From Microtetraspora glauca (GTDB taxonomy: Bacteria > Actinomycetota > Actinomycetes > Streptomycetales > Streptomycetaceae), in assembly GCA_000721275.1 (NCBI GenBank), contig JOFO01000036.1:1-64000 (forward strand): 64,000 nucleotides of DNA, read 5' to 3'. The position numbers and the translations under genes are program-made. The notes under the pieces were generated by a model. It was given only the letters and a program-made list of their open reading frames with translations. It did not search any database and was not told the DNA's origin. How positions within the stretch are numbered: the first letter of the stretch is position 1; every line of letters starts with the position of its first letter. This document shows, piece after piece, positions 1 to 9,033 of this stretch.

Positions 1-685
1 CGACCGGCTGGGGCCGGGCCGGGGGCTGCGGCTGTACGGGGGCGGGGGCCGGGGCCGGGGCCTCGTGGGCGGACGCCGGGGCCGGGGCGGGCGCGGGGGC
101 CGGCGCTGCCGGGGTGACCGGCATGCCGCCGAGGCGGGCCGGGGCGCTCGCGGCCCGCGGGTCGGCGGCCGGCGCGGGCGCCTCGGCCTGCGCCGGGGCG
201 GCCGGCCACTCGACCGGCGACCGCGGGTCGGGCACGGCGGGCGCGGGCTCGGCGGCGGGCGCGGGCGCGGCGGGCCGGGGGGCGTTCCAGGCGGCGGGCC
301 GGTCCTGCGCGTCCGCGGGGGCGGACTGGCGGGCGGCGTCGGCGCGCCAGGCGGTGGCCGGTTCCCTGGCCGGGGGTTCCTCGTCGAGGAAGACGGGCCC
401 GGTCTCCTCGACGGCGGCGGGCGCGGACGCGGCGGCCGGGGCCGGTTCGGGGGCGGGCGCCGGCACCGGGGCCGGGGCGGGTGCGGGGCTCGGGGCGAGG
501 ATCGGCCCGGCCGGCATGGCCGAGGCGGGCGGGACCGGTGCCGCCTCGCCGTCCTTGGGTGCGGGCCTGCTCGTGCCCGGCACCCAGGCGCCGCCGTTCC
601 AGTACCGGATGTATCCGGGGATCGACGGGTCCGGGTAGTACCCCGCCTGCGGTACCTCGCCGCCGCCTCCGGGAGGAGTAGCCAC
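1..685 (-). CDS. DUF2510 domain protein, N-terminal part only
   Basis: The gene starts at a GTG and runs off the left edge of the window, so only about 228 residues are visible. Residues 14-40 carry a DUF2510-like segment (GYYPDPSIPGYIRYW followed by NGGAWVPGT), a short aromatic module common near the N terminus of actinobacterial membrane or secreted proteins. The rest of the visible part is a low-complexity linker of Ala, Pro and Glu with no membrane segment. The start is supported by the DUF2510 beginning right after it. The catalytic or membrane part, if any, lies outside the window; RDD-type membrane proteins often have this architecture, but that is a guess. The gene diverges from ssgG across 284 bp. 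Confidence 0.75.
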   Translation of the reverse strand, partial: MATPPGGGGEVPQAGYYPDPSIPGYIRYWNGGAWVPGTSRPAPKDGEAAPVPPASAMPAGPILAPSPAPAPAPVPAPAPEPAPAAASAPAAVEETGPVFLDEEPPAREPATAWRADAARQSAPADAQDRPAAWNAPRPAAPAPAAEPAPAVPDPRSPVEWPAAPAQAEAPAPAADPRAASAPARLGGMPVTPAAPAPAPAPAPASAHEAPAPAPAPVQPQPPARPQPV

Positions 686-969
686 TGCCCCGACTCCGTT
701 CAGTCACAACGTTCCGTCACCACACTAAGGAGGCACAGTAACGAAGAACCTCCGCGGGGGAGGAAAGAGCCCGCGAGAAAGCCCGCCTTCACGCGAAGGA
801 GGACGGAATCGCTCACTCCATGTGAGGTTCGGGCCCGGGGCCGGGGCTTCGGAGGGGCCGGAGAAAACCTCCCGGAAAAAACTTCCCGAAGTCGCGTAAT
901 GAACGGCGGGCGCCGCGCTCTCTCCAGGTGAAGGCCCGTCCGGGGCCCCTACGCGAGAGGCAGTCCGTC

Positions 970-1461
970 ATGCGGAACACCGAGCACACCACCGTCGAGC
1001 GCGAGCTGGAGCTGAAGCTGGTGCTGTCCCCCGAGCGCTCGGTGCCGGTGCCGGCGCGGCTGGCGTACCGCACCGACGACCCGTACGCGGTGCACATGAC
1101 CTTCCACATCGGCTCCGAGCACCCGGTGAACTGGACCTTCGCCCGCGAGCTGCTCGTCGAGGGCGTCTTCCGGGCGTGCGGCCACGGCGACGTGCGGATC
1201 TGGCCGACCAAGGTCGACGGCCGCAGCGTGATCCTGATGGCCCTCTCCTCGCCCGACGGCGACGCGCTGCTGGAGGCCCCGTCGGCGCAGGTGTCCGCCT
1301 GGTTGGAGCGGACCCTGCGCGTGGTGCCGCCGGGCACCGAGTCGGAGCGGCTCGGCATCGACGACGGGCTCGCCGAACTGCTCGCGACCACCGTGGTCGG
1401 CGACGACCTGTGGCTGCGCGACCCGTGGCCGTCGGACGACGCGCAGGACGGCGAGCTGTGA
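970..1461 (+). CDS. ssgG: SsgA-like sporulation/cell division protein (SsgG)
   Basis: A 163-residue SsgA-like protein (SALP). These are small actinomycete proteins that control septum placement and peptidoglycan remodelling during sporulation-specific division. The family core is clear: residues 9-20 resemble the LELKLVL strand, then PVPARLAYRTDDPYAVHMTF, the FARELLVEGV segment, VRIWP, and ALSSPDGDALLEAP. The ATG at 970 is chosen because GAGAGG lies 9 bases upstream; an in-frame GTG at 928 has no such site. The SsgG assignment rests on the neighbours (FAD oxidase, TPR protein, hppD), which I recall around ssgG in S. coelicolor. Being an SALP is nearly certain; which SALP is less so. It is convergent with the FAD oxidase. 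Confidence 0.85.
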   Translation: MRNTEHTTVERELELKLVLSPERSVPVPARLAYRTDDPYAVHMTFHIGSEHPVNWTFARELLVEGVFRACGHGDVRIWPTKVDGRSVILMALSSPDGDALLEAPSAQVSAWLERTLRVVPPGTESERLGIDDGLAELLATTVVGDDLWLRDPWPSDDAQDGEL

Positions 1462-1489
1462 GCCCGTGCCGGTGTCCGGACCGGCCGGG

Positions 1490-2866
1490 TCAGAACAGCT
1501 TTCCGGGGTTGAGCAGCCCCAGCGGGTCGAAGACGCGCTTGATCTCGCGCTGGAGCTCCACGCCGACCGGGCCGAGTTCGCGGGCCAGCCACTCCTTCTT
1601 GAGGACGCCGACGCCGTGTTCGCCGGTGATGGTGCCGCCGAGGGACAGGCCGAGCGCCATGATGGCGTCGAAGGACTCACGGGCGCGCCGGGACTCGTCC
1701 TCGTCGGCGGGGTCGAAGCAGACGACGGGATGGGTGTTGCCGTCGCCCGCGTGGGCGCAGACGCCGATGGTGAGCGCGTACTTCTCGGCGATGGCGGTGG
1801 TGCCGGCGAGCATCTCGGCGAGCCGGGTGCGGGGCACGCAGACGTCGTCGATCATCGTGGCGGGCTTCAGGGTCTCCAGGGCGGTGAGGGAGAGCCGCCG
1901 CGCCTGGAGGAGGAGTTCGGACTCGGCGGCGTCGGCGGCGGGGACGACCTCGGTGGCCCCGGCGGCGGCGCACAGCTCCCCCACGGCGGCGAGGTCGGCG
2001 GCGGGGTCGGGGGTGTCGAAGGCGCACAGGAGCAGTGCCTCGGTGGACTCCGGGAGGCCCATCCGCGCCATGCCGTTGACGGCCTGGACGGTGGTGCGGT
2101 CCATGAGTTCGAGGAGGGACGGGGTGTGGCCGCGCTCCATGATCGCGCAGACGGCGGCGCAGGCGGCGTCCGTGGAGGGGAACTCGGCGGCGAGGGCGAG
2201 CTGGACGGGCGGCTGCGGCTTGAGGGCGAGGACGGCCTGCACGACGACGCCGAGGCTGCCCTCGGAGCCGACGAAGAGGCGGGTGAGGTCGTATCCGGCG
2301 ACGCCCTTGGCGGTGCGCCGGCCGGTGCTGAGGAGGCGGCCGTCGGCGAGGACGACGTCGAGGCCGAGGACGTACTCGGCGGTGACGCCGTACTTGACGC
2401 AGCACAGGCCGCCGGAGGCGGTGCCGATGTTGCCGCCGATGGTGCAGGACTCCCAGCTGGAGGGGTCCGGCGGGTAGTACAGGCCGTGTGCGGCGACGGC
2501 GCGGGACAGGATGGCGTTGACGACGCCGGGTTCGACGACGGCGATGCGGTCGACCGGGTCGATCTCCAGGATCCGGTCCATCTTGACGAGGGACAGCACG
2601 ACGCAGCCCTCGGAGGCGTTGGCGCCCCCGGAGAGTCCGGTGCGGGCGCCCTGTGGCACGACCGGGACCCGGTGGGCGGTCGCGGTCCGCATCACGTGCC
2701 GGACCTGGTCGACGGTGCGCGGGAGCACGACGGCGGCGGGGGTGCCGGCCGTGCAGAAGCTCGCCATGTCGTGGGCGTAGGAGGCGGTGACGTCGGGGTC
2801 GGTGAGGACGGCGTCGGCGGGAAGTCCCGCGTGCAGGTCCGCGAGGAGCGTCTGAAGATCGTCCAT
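1490..2866 (-). CDS. FAD-linked oxidase (GlcD-like glycolate/D-lactate dehydrogenase)
   Basis: A 458-residue flavoprotein of the vanillyl-alcohol-oxidase fold. An N-terminal FAD-binding domain (about 45-220) has the pyrophosphate loop PQGARTGLSGGAN at 71-83. The C-terminal substrate and flavin cap holds HAGDGNTHPVV, and the C-terminal GEHGVGVLKKEW is typical of GlcD and D-lactate dehydrogenases. The likely reaction is oxidation of a 2-hydroxy acid such as glycolate or D-lactate, passing electrons to a quinone or cytochrome. The start MDDLQTLLADL fits family length; an upstream in-frame extension to 3091 overlaps the divergent TPR gene and is rejected. No glcE or glcF partner lies nearby, so it is probably the single-subunit type. 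The substrate cannot be told from sequence. Confidence 0.85.
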   Translation of the reverse strand: MDDLQTLLADLHAGLPADAVLTDPDVTASYAHDMASFCTAGTPAAVVLPRTVDQVRHVMRTATAHRVPVVPQGARTGLSGGANASEGCVVLSLVKMDRILEIDPVDRIAVVEPGVVNAILSRAVAAHGLYYPPDPSSWESCTIGGNIGTASGGLCCVKYGVTAEYVLGLDVVLADGRLLSTGRRTAKGVAGYDLTRLFVGSEGSLGVVVQAVLALKPQPPVQLALAAEFPSTDAACAAVCAIMERGHTPSLLELMDRTTVQAVNGMARMGLPESTEALLLCAFDTPDPAADLAAVGELCAAAGATEVVPAADAAESELLLQARRLSLTALETLKPATMIDDVCVPRTRLAEMLAGTTAIAEKYALTIGVCAHAGDGNTHPVVCFDPADEDESRRARESFDAIMALGLSLGGTITGEHGVGVLKKEWLARELGPVGVELQREIKRVFDPLGLLNPGKLF

Positions 2867-2964
2867 GCCTCCAGCCTGGCACCGGGAGCCATCGGTGTGA
2901 ACCCGCCGGAGCGGGCGGCCGGTGTGCTCTTCGTACGAGCGCGGGCGGGCGCACAGTGGGGCGC

Positions 2965-4449
2965 ATGAGCCCCCTGAAGAGCCAGAACGTATCGCGGCTC
3001 GTGCTCGCCTCCGGGGCGGGCGCGGTGCTCGCGGCGACGGCCCTGCTGTACCTGCCGGAGTTCCTGGACCGCGGCGCCCCGCCGCGCCCACCGGGACCCG
3101 CCGAGCGGGCGGCGAGCGCGGCGCACGCGGGAGCCCCGGCGGCGCTGCCGGACCTCGTGGCGCTGATCGGCGACCGGGAGGCGTGGCTGCGCGAGCACCC
3201 GGACGACGCGGCGTCGTGGGCGGTGCTGGGCGCGGCGTACACGGAGCGGGGCGTGCGGCTCGGTGACGTGCGGGACCTGCCGCGGGCCCAGCGGGCCCTC
3301 GACCGGTCGCTCGCCGAACGGCCCGCCGCCCGGGGGAACCTGGACGCCCAGCTCGGGCTCGGGGTCCTCGCCGGGGCGCGGGGCGACTGGAAGGGCGCGA
3401 AGGCGTGGGGGGAGCGGGTCCGCGCGGCGGCCCCGCGGCGGTGGAACACGTATCCGCTGCTCATCGACGCGTACAACGGGCTCGGCGACCTCCCGGCGGC
3501 CCGGAAGGCGCTGGAGAGCCTGGAGAAGCTGCGCGGCGGGTCCGTGGTGCGGGGCCGGGCGGCGCAGGCGTACCGGGACCGGGGCTGGCGGGAGGACGCG
3601 GACGCCACGGCGCTGGACGCGGCGGCGCTCGCGGCGACCGACGCGGAGCGGGCGGACGCGTACGCCCGGCTCGGGCGGTTCGCGTGGGAGCGGGGCGAGC
3701 CGGCGGAGGCGCTGGAGCGGTACGGGACGGCGCTGCGGTTCGTCCGGGACCACGGCCCGGCGCTCGCGGGCCGCGCGCGGGCGCTGGCCGCGCTGGGACG
3801 GACCGCGGAGGCGGCGCGCGCGTGGGAGGCGGCGCTGGCCCGGCAGCCGCTGCCCGAGTACGTGCTGGAGTCCGGGGAGCTGGCCGAGGCGCTGGGCCTG
3901 GACGGGGACGCGTGGGCGGCGTACGAGCGGCTGCGGGCCGGGGAGTGGGCGTCCGACTCGGCCGAGGTGGTCCTCGGGATGCTGGACGCGGACCACGGGG
4001 ACCCGGCGGCGGCGGTGACCCGGCTGCGGGCCGCGTGGGCGGCGGGCCACCGGTCGGTGGCGGTGGCGGACGCGCTCGGCTGGGCGCTGCACCGGGCGGG
4101 CGAGCCGGAGGAGGCGCTGCCGTACGCGCGGCGCGCCGTCGACGAGGGGCCGCGCAGCGCCCCGTACACGTACCACCTGGGCGAGATCGAGCGGGCGCTC
4201 GGGCGGACGGGTCCGGCGCGGCGGCACCTGGAGGAGGCGCTGCGGATCCATCCGTCGTTCTCGCCGCTGCACGCGCCCCGGGCGCGGGCCGCGCTCGCGG
4301 AGCTGGGCGAGCCGGACCCGGACGCGGTGCCGGAGGACGCGCTGGGGCCGGGCGGGGGCGGGGCGGCGAAGGACGGGCTTCCCCAGCGCGCGCCGAAGCC
4401 GGCGGGCACGCCGGCGGAGCAACCGGCGGAGAAGCCGGCGCGGGCGTGA
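2965..4449 (+). CDS. TPR-repeat protein with N-terminal membrane anchor
   Basis: A 494-residue protein. Residues 8-28 (VSRLVLASGAGAVLAATALLY) form one hydrophobic segment, probably an uncleaved membrane anchor placing the remainder outside. The rest is almost entirely alpha-helical tetratricopeptide-like repeats with Ala/Gly/Tyr spacing, for example WAVLGAAYTERG, YARLGRFAWERG and YTYHLGEIERALG, ending in a Pro/Ala/Gly tail. TPRs bind partner proteins; no enzymatic motif is visible. The ATG at 2965 is preferred over the GTG at 2956, which would add only three residues. It diverges from the FAD oxidase over about 100 bp and is convergent with hppD, separated by a strong inverted repeat. Its partner is unknown. 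Confidence 0.8.
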   Translation: MSPLKSQNVSRLVLASGAGAVLAATALLYLPEFLDRGAPPRPPGPAERAASAAHAGAPAALPDLVALIGDREAWLREHPDDAASWAVLGAAYTERGVRLGDVRDLPRAQRALDRSLAERPAARGNLDAQLGLGVLAGARGDWKGAKAWGERVRAAAPRRWNTYPLLIDAYNGLGDLPAARKALESLEKLRGGSVVRGRAAQAYRDRGWREDADATALDAAALAATDAERADAYARLGRFAWERGEPAEALERYGTALRFVRDHGPALAGRARALAALGRTAEAARAWEAALARQPLPEYVLESGELAEALGLDGDAWAAYERLRAGEWASDSAEVVLGMLDADHGDPAAAVTRLRAAWAAGHRSVAVADALGWALHRAGEPEEALPYARRAVDEGPRSAPYTYHLGEIERALGRTGPARRHLEEALRIHPSFSPLHAPRARAALAELGEPDPDAVPEDALGPGGGGAAKDGLPQRAPKPAGTPAEQPAEKPARA

Positions 4450-4450
4450 C

Positions 4451-4493
4451 CGCGCGTCCGGAGCGGGCCCCGTGAACCCGCTCCGGACGCGCG
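4451..4493. terminator. Bidirectional terminator between TPR gene and hppD
   Basis: A perfect 17-bp inverted repeat (CGCGCGTCCGGAGCGGG at 4451-4467 with its complement at 4477-4493) and a 9-base loop fills the gap between two convergent genes, 1 base after one stop and 7 bases from the other. There is no U tract, as is usual in Streptomyces. Confidence 0.8.
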
Positions 4494-4500
4494 TGCCGGA

Positions 4501-5720
<1,220 letters not shown>

Positions 5721-5767
5721 CGAGTATCGACGGACGACTTGTACATCGTGACCACTCGGAGGGTCCC

Positions 5768-6247
5768 GTGGCGATCGATCATCTGGACGGGCGGCTCATC
5801 GTGCTGCTGGCGAAGGAGCCGAGGATCGGCGTCCTGGAGGCGTCCCGGCGCCTCGGCGTGGCCCGCGGCACCGTGCAGGCCCGCCTCGACCGCCTCCAGG
5901 CGAGCGGCGTCATCCGCGGCTTCGGCCCGCAGGTGGACCCGGCTGCCCTCGGCTACCCGGTGACGGCCTTCGCGACCCTGGAGATCAAGCAGGGCCAGGG
6001 CGCGGACGTCCGCGAGCACCTGGCGACCGTCCCGGAGGTGCTGGAGCTGCACACGACGACGGGGCACGGGGACATGCTCTGCCGGCTGGTGGCGCGGTCG
6101 AACGCGGACCTCCAGCGGGTCATCGACAAGGTCGTCGCCTTCGAGGGGATCGTGCGGGCGTCGACGGCGATCGTGATGGAGAACGCGGTGCCGCTGCGGA
6201 TCATCCCGCTGGTGGAGCAGGCGGCGGGCGGCGAACCGGCCGAGTAG
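5768..6247 (+). CDS. Lrp/AsnC family transcriptional regulator
   Basis: A 159-residue leucine-responsive-type regulator. The N-terminal winged helix-turn-helix (about 5-55; DGRLIVLLAKEPRIGVLEAS then RRLGVARGTVQARLDRL) is followed by the RAM ligand-binding domain, seen in PVTAFATLEIKQG, VLELHTTTGHGDMLCRLVAR and the C-terminal VIMENAVPLRIIPLV. Such proteins form octamers that wrap DNA and sense amino acids. The GTG at 5768 is chosen over the ATG at 5645 because GGAGGG sits about 5 bases upstream and the longer form would run through the hppD promoter region. Divergent orientation suggests control of tyrosine degradation; the effector is not known. Confidence 0.9.
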   Translation: MAIDHLDGRLIVLLAKEPRIGVLEASRRLGVARGTVQARLDRLQASGVIRGFGPQVDPAALGYPVTAFATLEIKQGQGADVREHLATVPEVLELHTTTGHGDMLCRLVARSNADLQRVIDKVVAFEGIVRASTAIVMENAVPLRIIPLVEQAAGGEPAE

Positions 6248-6289
6248 GCACGGCGGTTGGACCACTTCCTTTCGAAGACCCCGTTCCGG

Positions 6290-6340
6290 AGAACCCGTTG
6301 CAAAGAACCCCTTGCAACGGGTTCTTTGCATCTCTACGCT
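6290..6340 (+). promoter_or_regulatory. Leaderless promoter with overlapping operator repeats
   Basis: A -35-like TTGCAA (6312-6317) is spaced 17 bases from a -10-like TACGCT (6335-6340), whose end lies 6 bases before the ATG at 6347, so the transcript would start at or next to the start codon. The -35 region carries a direct repeat AGAACCCGTTGCAA / AGAACCCCTTGCAA (6290-6303, 6304-6317). The same bases also form two overlapping inverted repeats: 6290-6303 with 6312-6325, and GCAAAGAACCC at 6300-6310 with its complement at 6319-6329. The layout is that of an autorepressed ArsR-family operator. Confidence 0.7.
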
Positions 6341-6346
6341 CGGGCC

Positions 6347-6955
6347 ATGCCGACCGATCCCGAGCCCCGGCGGGCGCCGTGGCCGCAGGACACCCGCGTG
6401 CTCGACCCGCGGTCCCTGCGCGGCCTCGCCCACCCGCTCCGCATCCAGCTCCTCCGCTCCCTCCGCCACGACGGCCCCGCCACCGCCTCCGGGCTCGCCG
6501 AACGCCTCGGCGAGTCCAGCGGCGCCACCAGCTACCACCTCCGCCAGCTCGCCGCCCACGGCTTCGTCGAGGACGACCCCTCGCGCGGCCGGGGCCGCGA
6601 GCGGTGGTGGAAGGCGGTCCAGAACGGCATCAGCTGGGACGAGTCCCTGCACCACGACCCCGACCCGGCGGTGCGGGGCGCGGCCGACCTCCTCACGCAC
6701 GAGGTCGCGGCCCACCACCACCAGGAGCTGGCGACCTGGATCGCCACCCGCCACGACTGGGACCCGGCCTGGGCCGGCGCCTCCGACATGAGCGACTTCA
6801 CCCTGCGGCTGCCGCCGGCCGCCGCGCGCGAACTCGGCGAACGGCTGCACGCGGTGATCGAGGAGTACCGGGACCACCCGTCGGCGGACGCGGCGGACGC
6901 GGCGCGCGTACGGCTCCACCTGCACGCGTTCCCGCAGCGCGGCGAGCGCGCATGA
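6347..6955 (+). CDS. ArsR-family winged-helix transcriptional regulator
   Basis: A 202-residue regulator. Residues 20-90 form a winged helix typical of ArsR/HTH_20 proteins (LRGLAHPLRIQLLRSLR, GLAERLGESSGATSYHLRQL, then the wing VEDDPSRGRGRERWWKA). The long helical C terminus has no metal-binding cysteines, so a small organic ligand is more likely than a metal. The ATG at 6347 is preferred to 6257 because the upstream segment is the operator and promoter; translation is probably leaderless. Its stop overlaps the start of the next gene (ATGA), so regulator and exporter are translationally coupled. It probably represses its own operon. Confidence 0.88.
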   Translation: MPTDPEPRRAPWPQDTRVLDPRSLRGLAHPLRIQLLRSLRHDGPATASGLAERLGESSGATSYHLRQLAAHGFVEDDPSRGRGRERWWKAVQNGISWDESLHHDPDPAVRGAADLLTHEVAAHHHQELATWIATRHDWDPAWAGASDMSDFTLRLPPAAARELGERLHAVIEEYRDHPSADAADAARVRLHLHAFPQRGERA

Positions 6956-8262
6956 GGAGCCGTACCGGGAAGGGCGACCGGAGACCGCTGTTCGCCGTCC
7001 TGACCGCCAACGCCGTCTCCATCGCCGGCAACGCGCTCACCCTCATCGGCGTCCCCTGGTTCGCCCTGGAGACCACCGGCAGCCCCGGCAAGGCCGGTTT
7101 CGTCGCCTTCTGCGCCGCGCTGCCCGTGGTCGTGTCGGCGATCGTGGGCGGGCCGGTCGTCGACCGGATCGGGCGGCGGCGGGTCGCGATCGCCTCCGAC
7201 CTGGTCTGCGCGGCCGCCCTCGGCGCGATCCCGCTGCTGCACCACGCCGGACTGCTGTCGTACGGGCTGCTGTGCGTGCTGATGGGCGTCACCGGGCTGT
7301 TCCACGCACCCGGCGAGACCGCCCGGTACGTCATGGTGCCGGACCTCGCCGCCCGCGCCGGGACCCCGCTGGCCCGGGCCACGAGCCTGTTCGACGCGGT
7401 CAACCGCGGCGCCCGGATGGGCGGCGCCGCGCTCGGCGGCGTGCTGGTCGCCGTGGTCGGCGCCGACACCGTGCTGCTCCTCGACGCCGCGACCTTCACC
7501 GCCTCCGCCGCGCTCACCGCCGCCGGGCTGCGCGGGGTCGCCGCCGCCGCGCCGCGACGCGACGGGCCGCCGCTCTCCCCCGCCCGCTACCGCGCCGACC
7601 TGCGCGAGGGGTACGCCTACCTCTTCGGCGACCGTCTGATGCTCGGCATCACGCTGCTCGTCATGGCCACCAACGGGCTCGCGCTGAGCTGGAGTTCGGT
7701 GCTGCTGCCGGTCCACGCCAAGGAGCACCTGGGCGGTCCGGCCGCCCAGGGCCTGGTCGTCGCGGTCTTCGCGGGCTCCGCGCTCGCCGCCGCGCTGCTC
7801 TACGGGGCCGTCGGCCACCGCTTCCCGCGCCGGGCGGTCCTCACGGCCGGGTTCCTGCTCGCCGGCCCGCCGATGTACCTGGTGGCGGCGACGACCTCGT
7901 CGGTGGCGCCGCTGCTGGCGACGGCCGTGGCGGGCGGGCTCGGCGCCGGGGTGCTCAACCCGATCCTGGCGACCGTGATGTTCGAGCGGGTGCCGGAGGA
8001 GCTGCGCAGCCGGGTCGCCGGCGCCACCACCGCGGGCGTGCTGATGGCGACCCCGCTGGGCGGCCTGGTGACCGGGCTGCTGGTCGAGCGGTCGGGGCTG
8101 ACGGCGGCGCTGCTGGGCACCGCAGGGCTCTACCTCCTGGTAGCGCTCGCGCCGGTGGTGTTCCCGGCGTGGCGCGGGATGGACGCGGCGGCCGTCAGCA
8201 GGCCGGAACCTTCGCCTCCTGCCCCTGCCCCAGCGCCCGCAGGGACGCCACCGCGTCGCTGA
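6952..8262 (+). CDS. MFS transporter (exporter) coupled to ArsR regulator
   Basis: A 436-residue major facilitator protein with about 12 hydrophobic segments. The cytoplasmic loop GGPVVDRIGRRRVAIA between helices 2 and 3 is the family signature. It resembles enterobactin exporter EntS and macrolide-efflux-like MFS proteins of actinobacteria. The start overlaps the regulator's stop by 4 bases, so the pair forms one operon under the repeat-containing promoter; efflux of whatever the regulator senses is the simplest reading. The Pro-rich C terminus overlaps the end of the convergent protease gene by 68 bp. Substrate unknown. Confidence 0.87.
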   Translation: MRSRTGKGDRRPLFAVLTANAVSIAGNALTLIGVPWFALETTGSPGKAGFVAFCAALPVVVSAIVGGPVVDRIGRRRVAIASDLVCAAALGAIPLLHHAGLLSYGLLCVLMGVTGLFHAPGETARYVMVPDLAARAGTPLARATSLFDAVNRGARMGGAALGGVLVAVVGADTVLLLDAATFTASAALTAAGLRGVAAAAPRRDGPPLSPARYRADLREGYAYLFGDRLMLGITLLVMATNGLALSWSSVLLPVHAKEHLGGPAAQGLVVAVFAGSALAAALLYGAVGHRFPRRAVLTAGFLLAGPPMYLVAATTSSVAPLLATAVAGGLGAGVLNPILATVMFERVPEELRSRVAGATTAGVLMATPLGGLVTGLLVERSGLTAALLGTAGLYLLVALAPVVFPAWRGMDAAAVSRPEPSPPAPAPAPAGTPPRR

Positions 8263-8998
8263 GCGTGCTGACGGGCACCAGCCGCATCCCGTCGGGGAGT
8301 TCGGCCTCGGCGTCGGAGCACTCGGCCTTCGGGACGAGGAAGACGGTGGCGCCGTCGCGGGCGGCGGCCTGCGTCTTGAGGGAGACGCCGCCGACCGCGC
8401 CGACCTTGCCGTCCGGCGCGATCGTGCCCGTACCGGCGACGGTCTTCCCGCCGGTGAGGTCGCCGCCGTCGCCGTCGCCGTCGAGCTTGTCGACGACGCC
8501 GAGGGCGAAGAGCAGCCCGGCGCTCGGGCCGCCGACGTCGGCGAGGTGCAGCTCGACCTTCACCTTCGCCGGGTCCAGCTTCAGGTGGTTCAGCGCGGCG
8601 ACGGCGGCGGCGTCCTGGGACTGCTTCATCTGCCCGAGGTTCCGCTTCTCGATCTCGGCGTCGGACTTCCCCGGCGGGTAGACGGAGTCGTGCGGCAGCA
8701 CCGCCCGGTCCGTGCGGAACCAGGCGTCGGCCACGTCCGCGAGGTCCACGTCCGTGCCGGGCCCGGTGGCGAGGATGGTCGTCATCCGCAGCTCGCCGGT
8801 GGTGGGCCGGACCGGCGCGCCGGTGATCGTGATGACCTCCCGCCCCTTGTCCTTCCCGAGGACGTCGGCGGTGGACCCGGGCTGGGCGATGGCGAACGGC
8901 AGCGGCGCCAGCCCGGCCACGGCGACCAGCGCGACGACGGGCACGGCACACGCGGCGAGCACACGGGACCGGGGCATACGGGAGAGACGCGAGAGCAC
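8195..8998 (-). CDS. Secreted Lon-like (S16) serine protease, PDZ-less
   Basis: A 267-residue protein with one N-terminal hydrophobic segment (about 12-36, ending PFAIAQPG), a signal anchor or signal peptide. The C-terminal half is a Lon-type proteolytic domain: Ser159 in DVGGPSAGLLFALG and Lys208 in GAVGGVSLKTQAA form the family's Ser-Lys dyad. YlbL-like actinobacterial relatives usually carry a PDZ domain between anchor and protease and are about 350 residues; here that middle domain is absent or not recognisable. The substrate is unknown. A second in-frame ATG seven codons downstream is an alternative start. The gene is convergent and overlapping with the MFS gene. Confidence 0.8.
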   Translation of the reverse strand: MLSRLSRMPRSRVLAACAVPVVALVAVAGLAPLPFAIAQPGSTADVLGKDKGREVITITGAPVRPTTGELRMTTILATGPGTDVDLADVADAWFRTDRAVLPHDSVYPPGKSDAEIEKRNLGQMKQSQDAAAVAALNHLKLDPAKVKVELHLADVGGPSAGLLFALGVVDKLDGDGDGGDLTGGKTVAGTGTIAPDGKVGAVGGVSLKTQAAARDGATVFLVPKAECSDAEAELPDGMRLVPVSTLSDAVASLRALGQGQEAKVPAC

Positions 8999-9033
8999 GC
9001 GTCCAATCTACTGGGCGCCGCGTACGGGCCGGG

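Noticed and set aside
928..969. Upstream GTG start for ssgG
   Set aside because: It adds an Arg/Pro-rich segment unlike the family, and the GAGAGG ribosome site matches the ATG at 970.
1677..4422. Large leftward open frames opposite the TPR gene
   Set aside because: Arg/Pro/Ala-rich with no recognisable fold, whereas the rightward frame shows repeated TPR helices and a membrane anchor.
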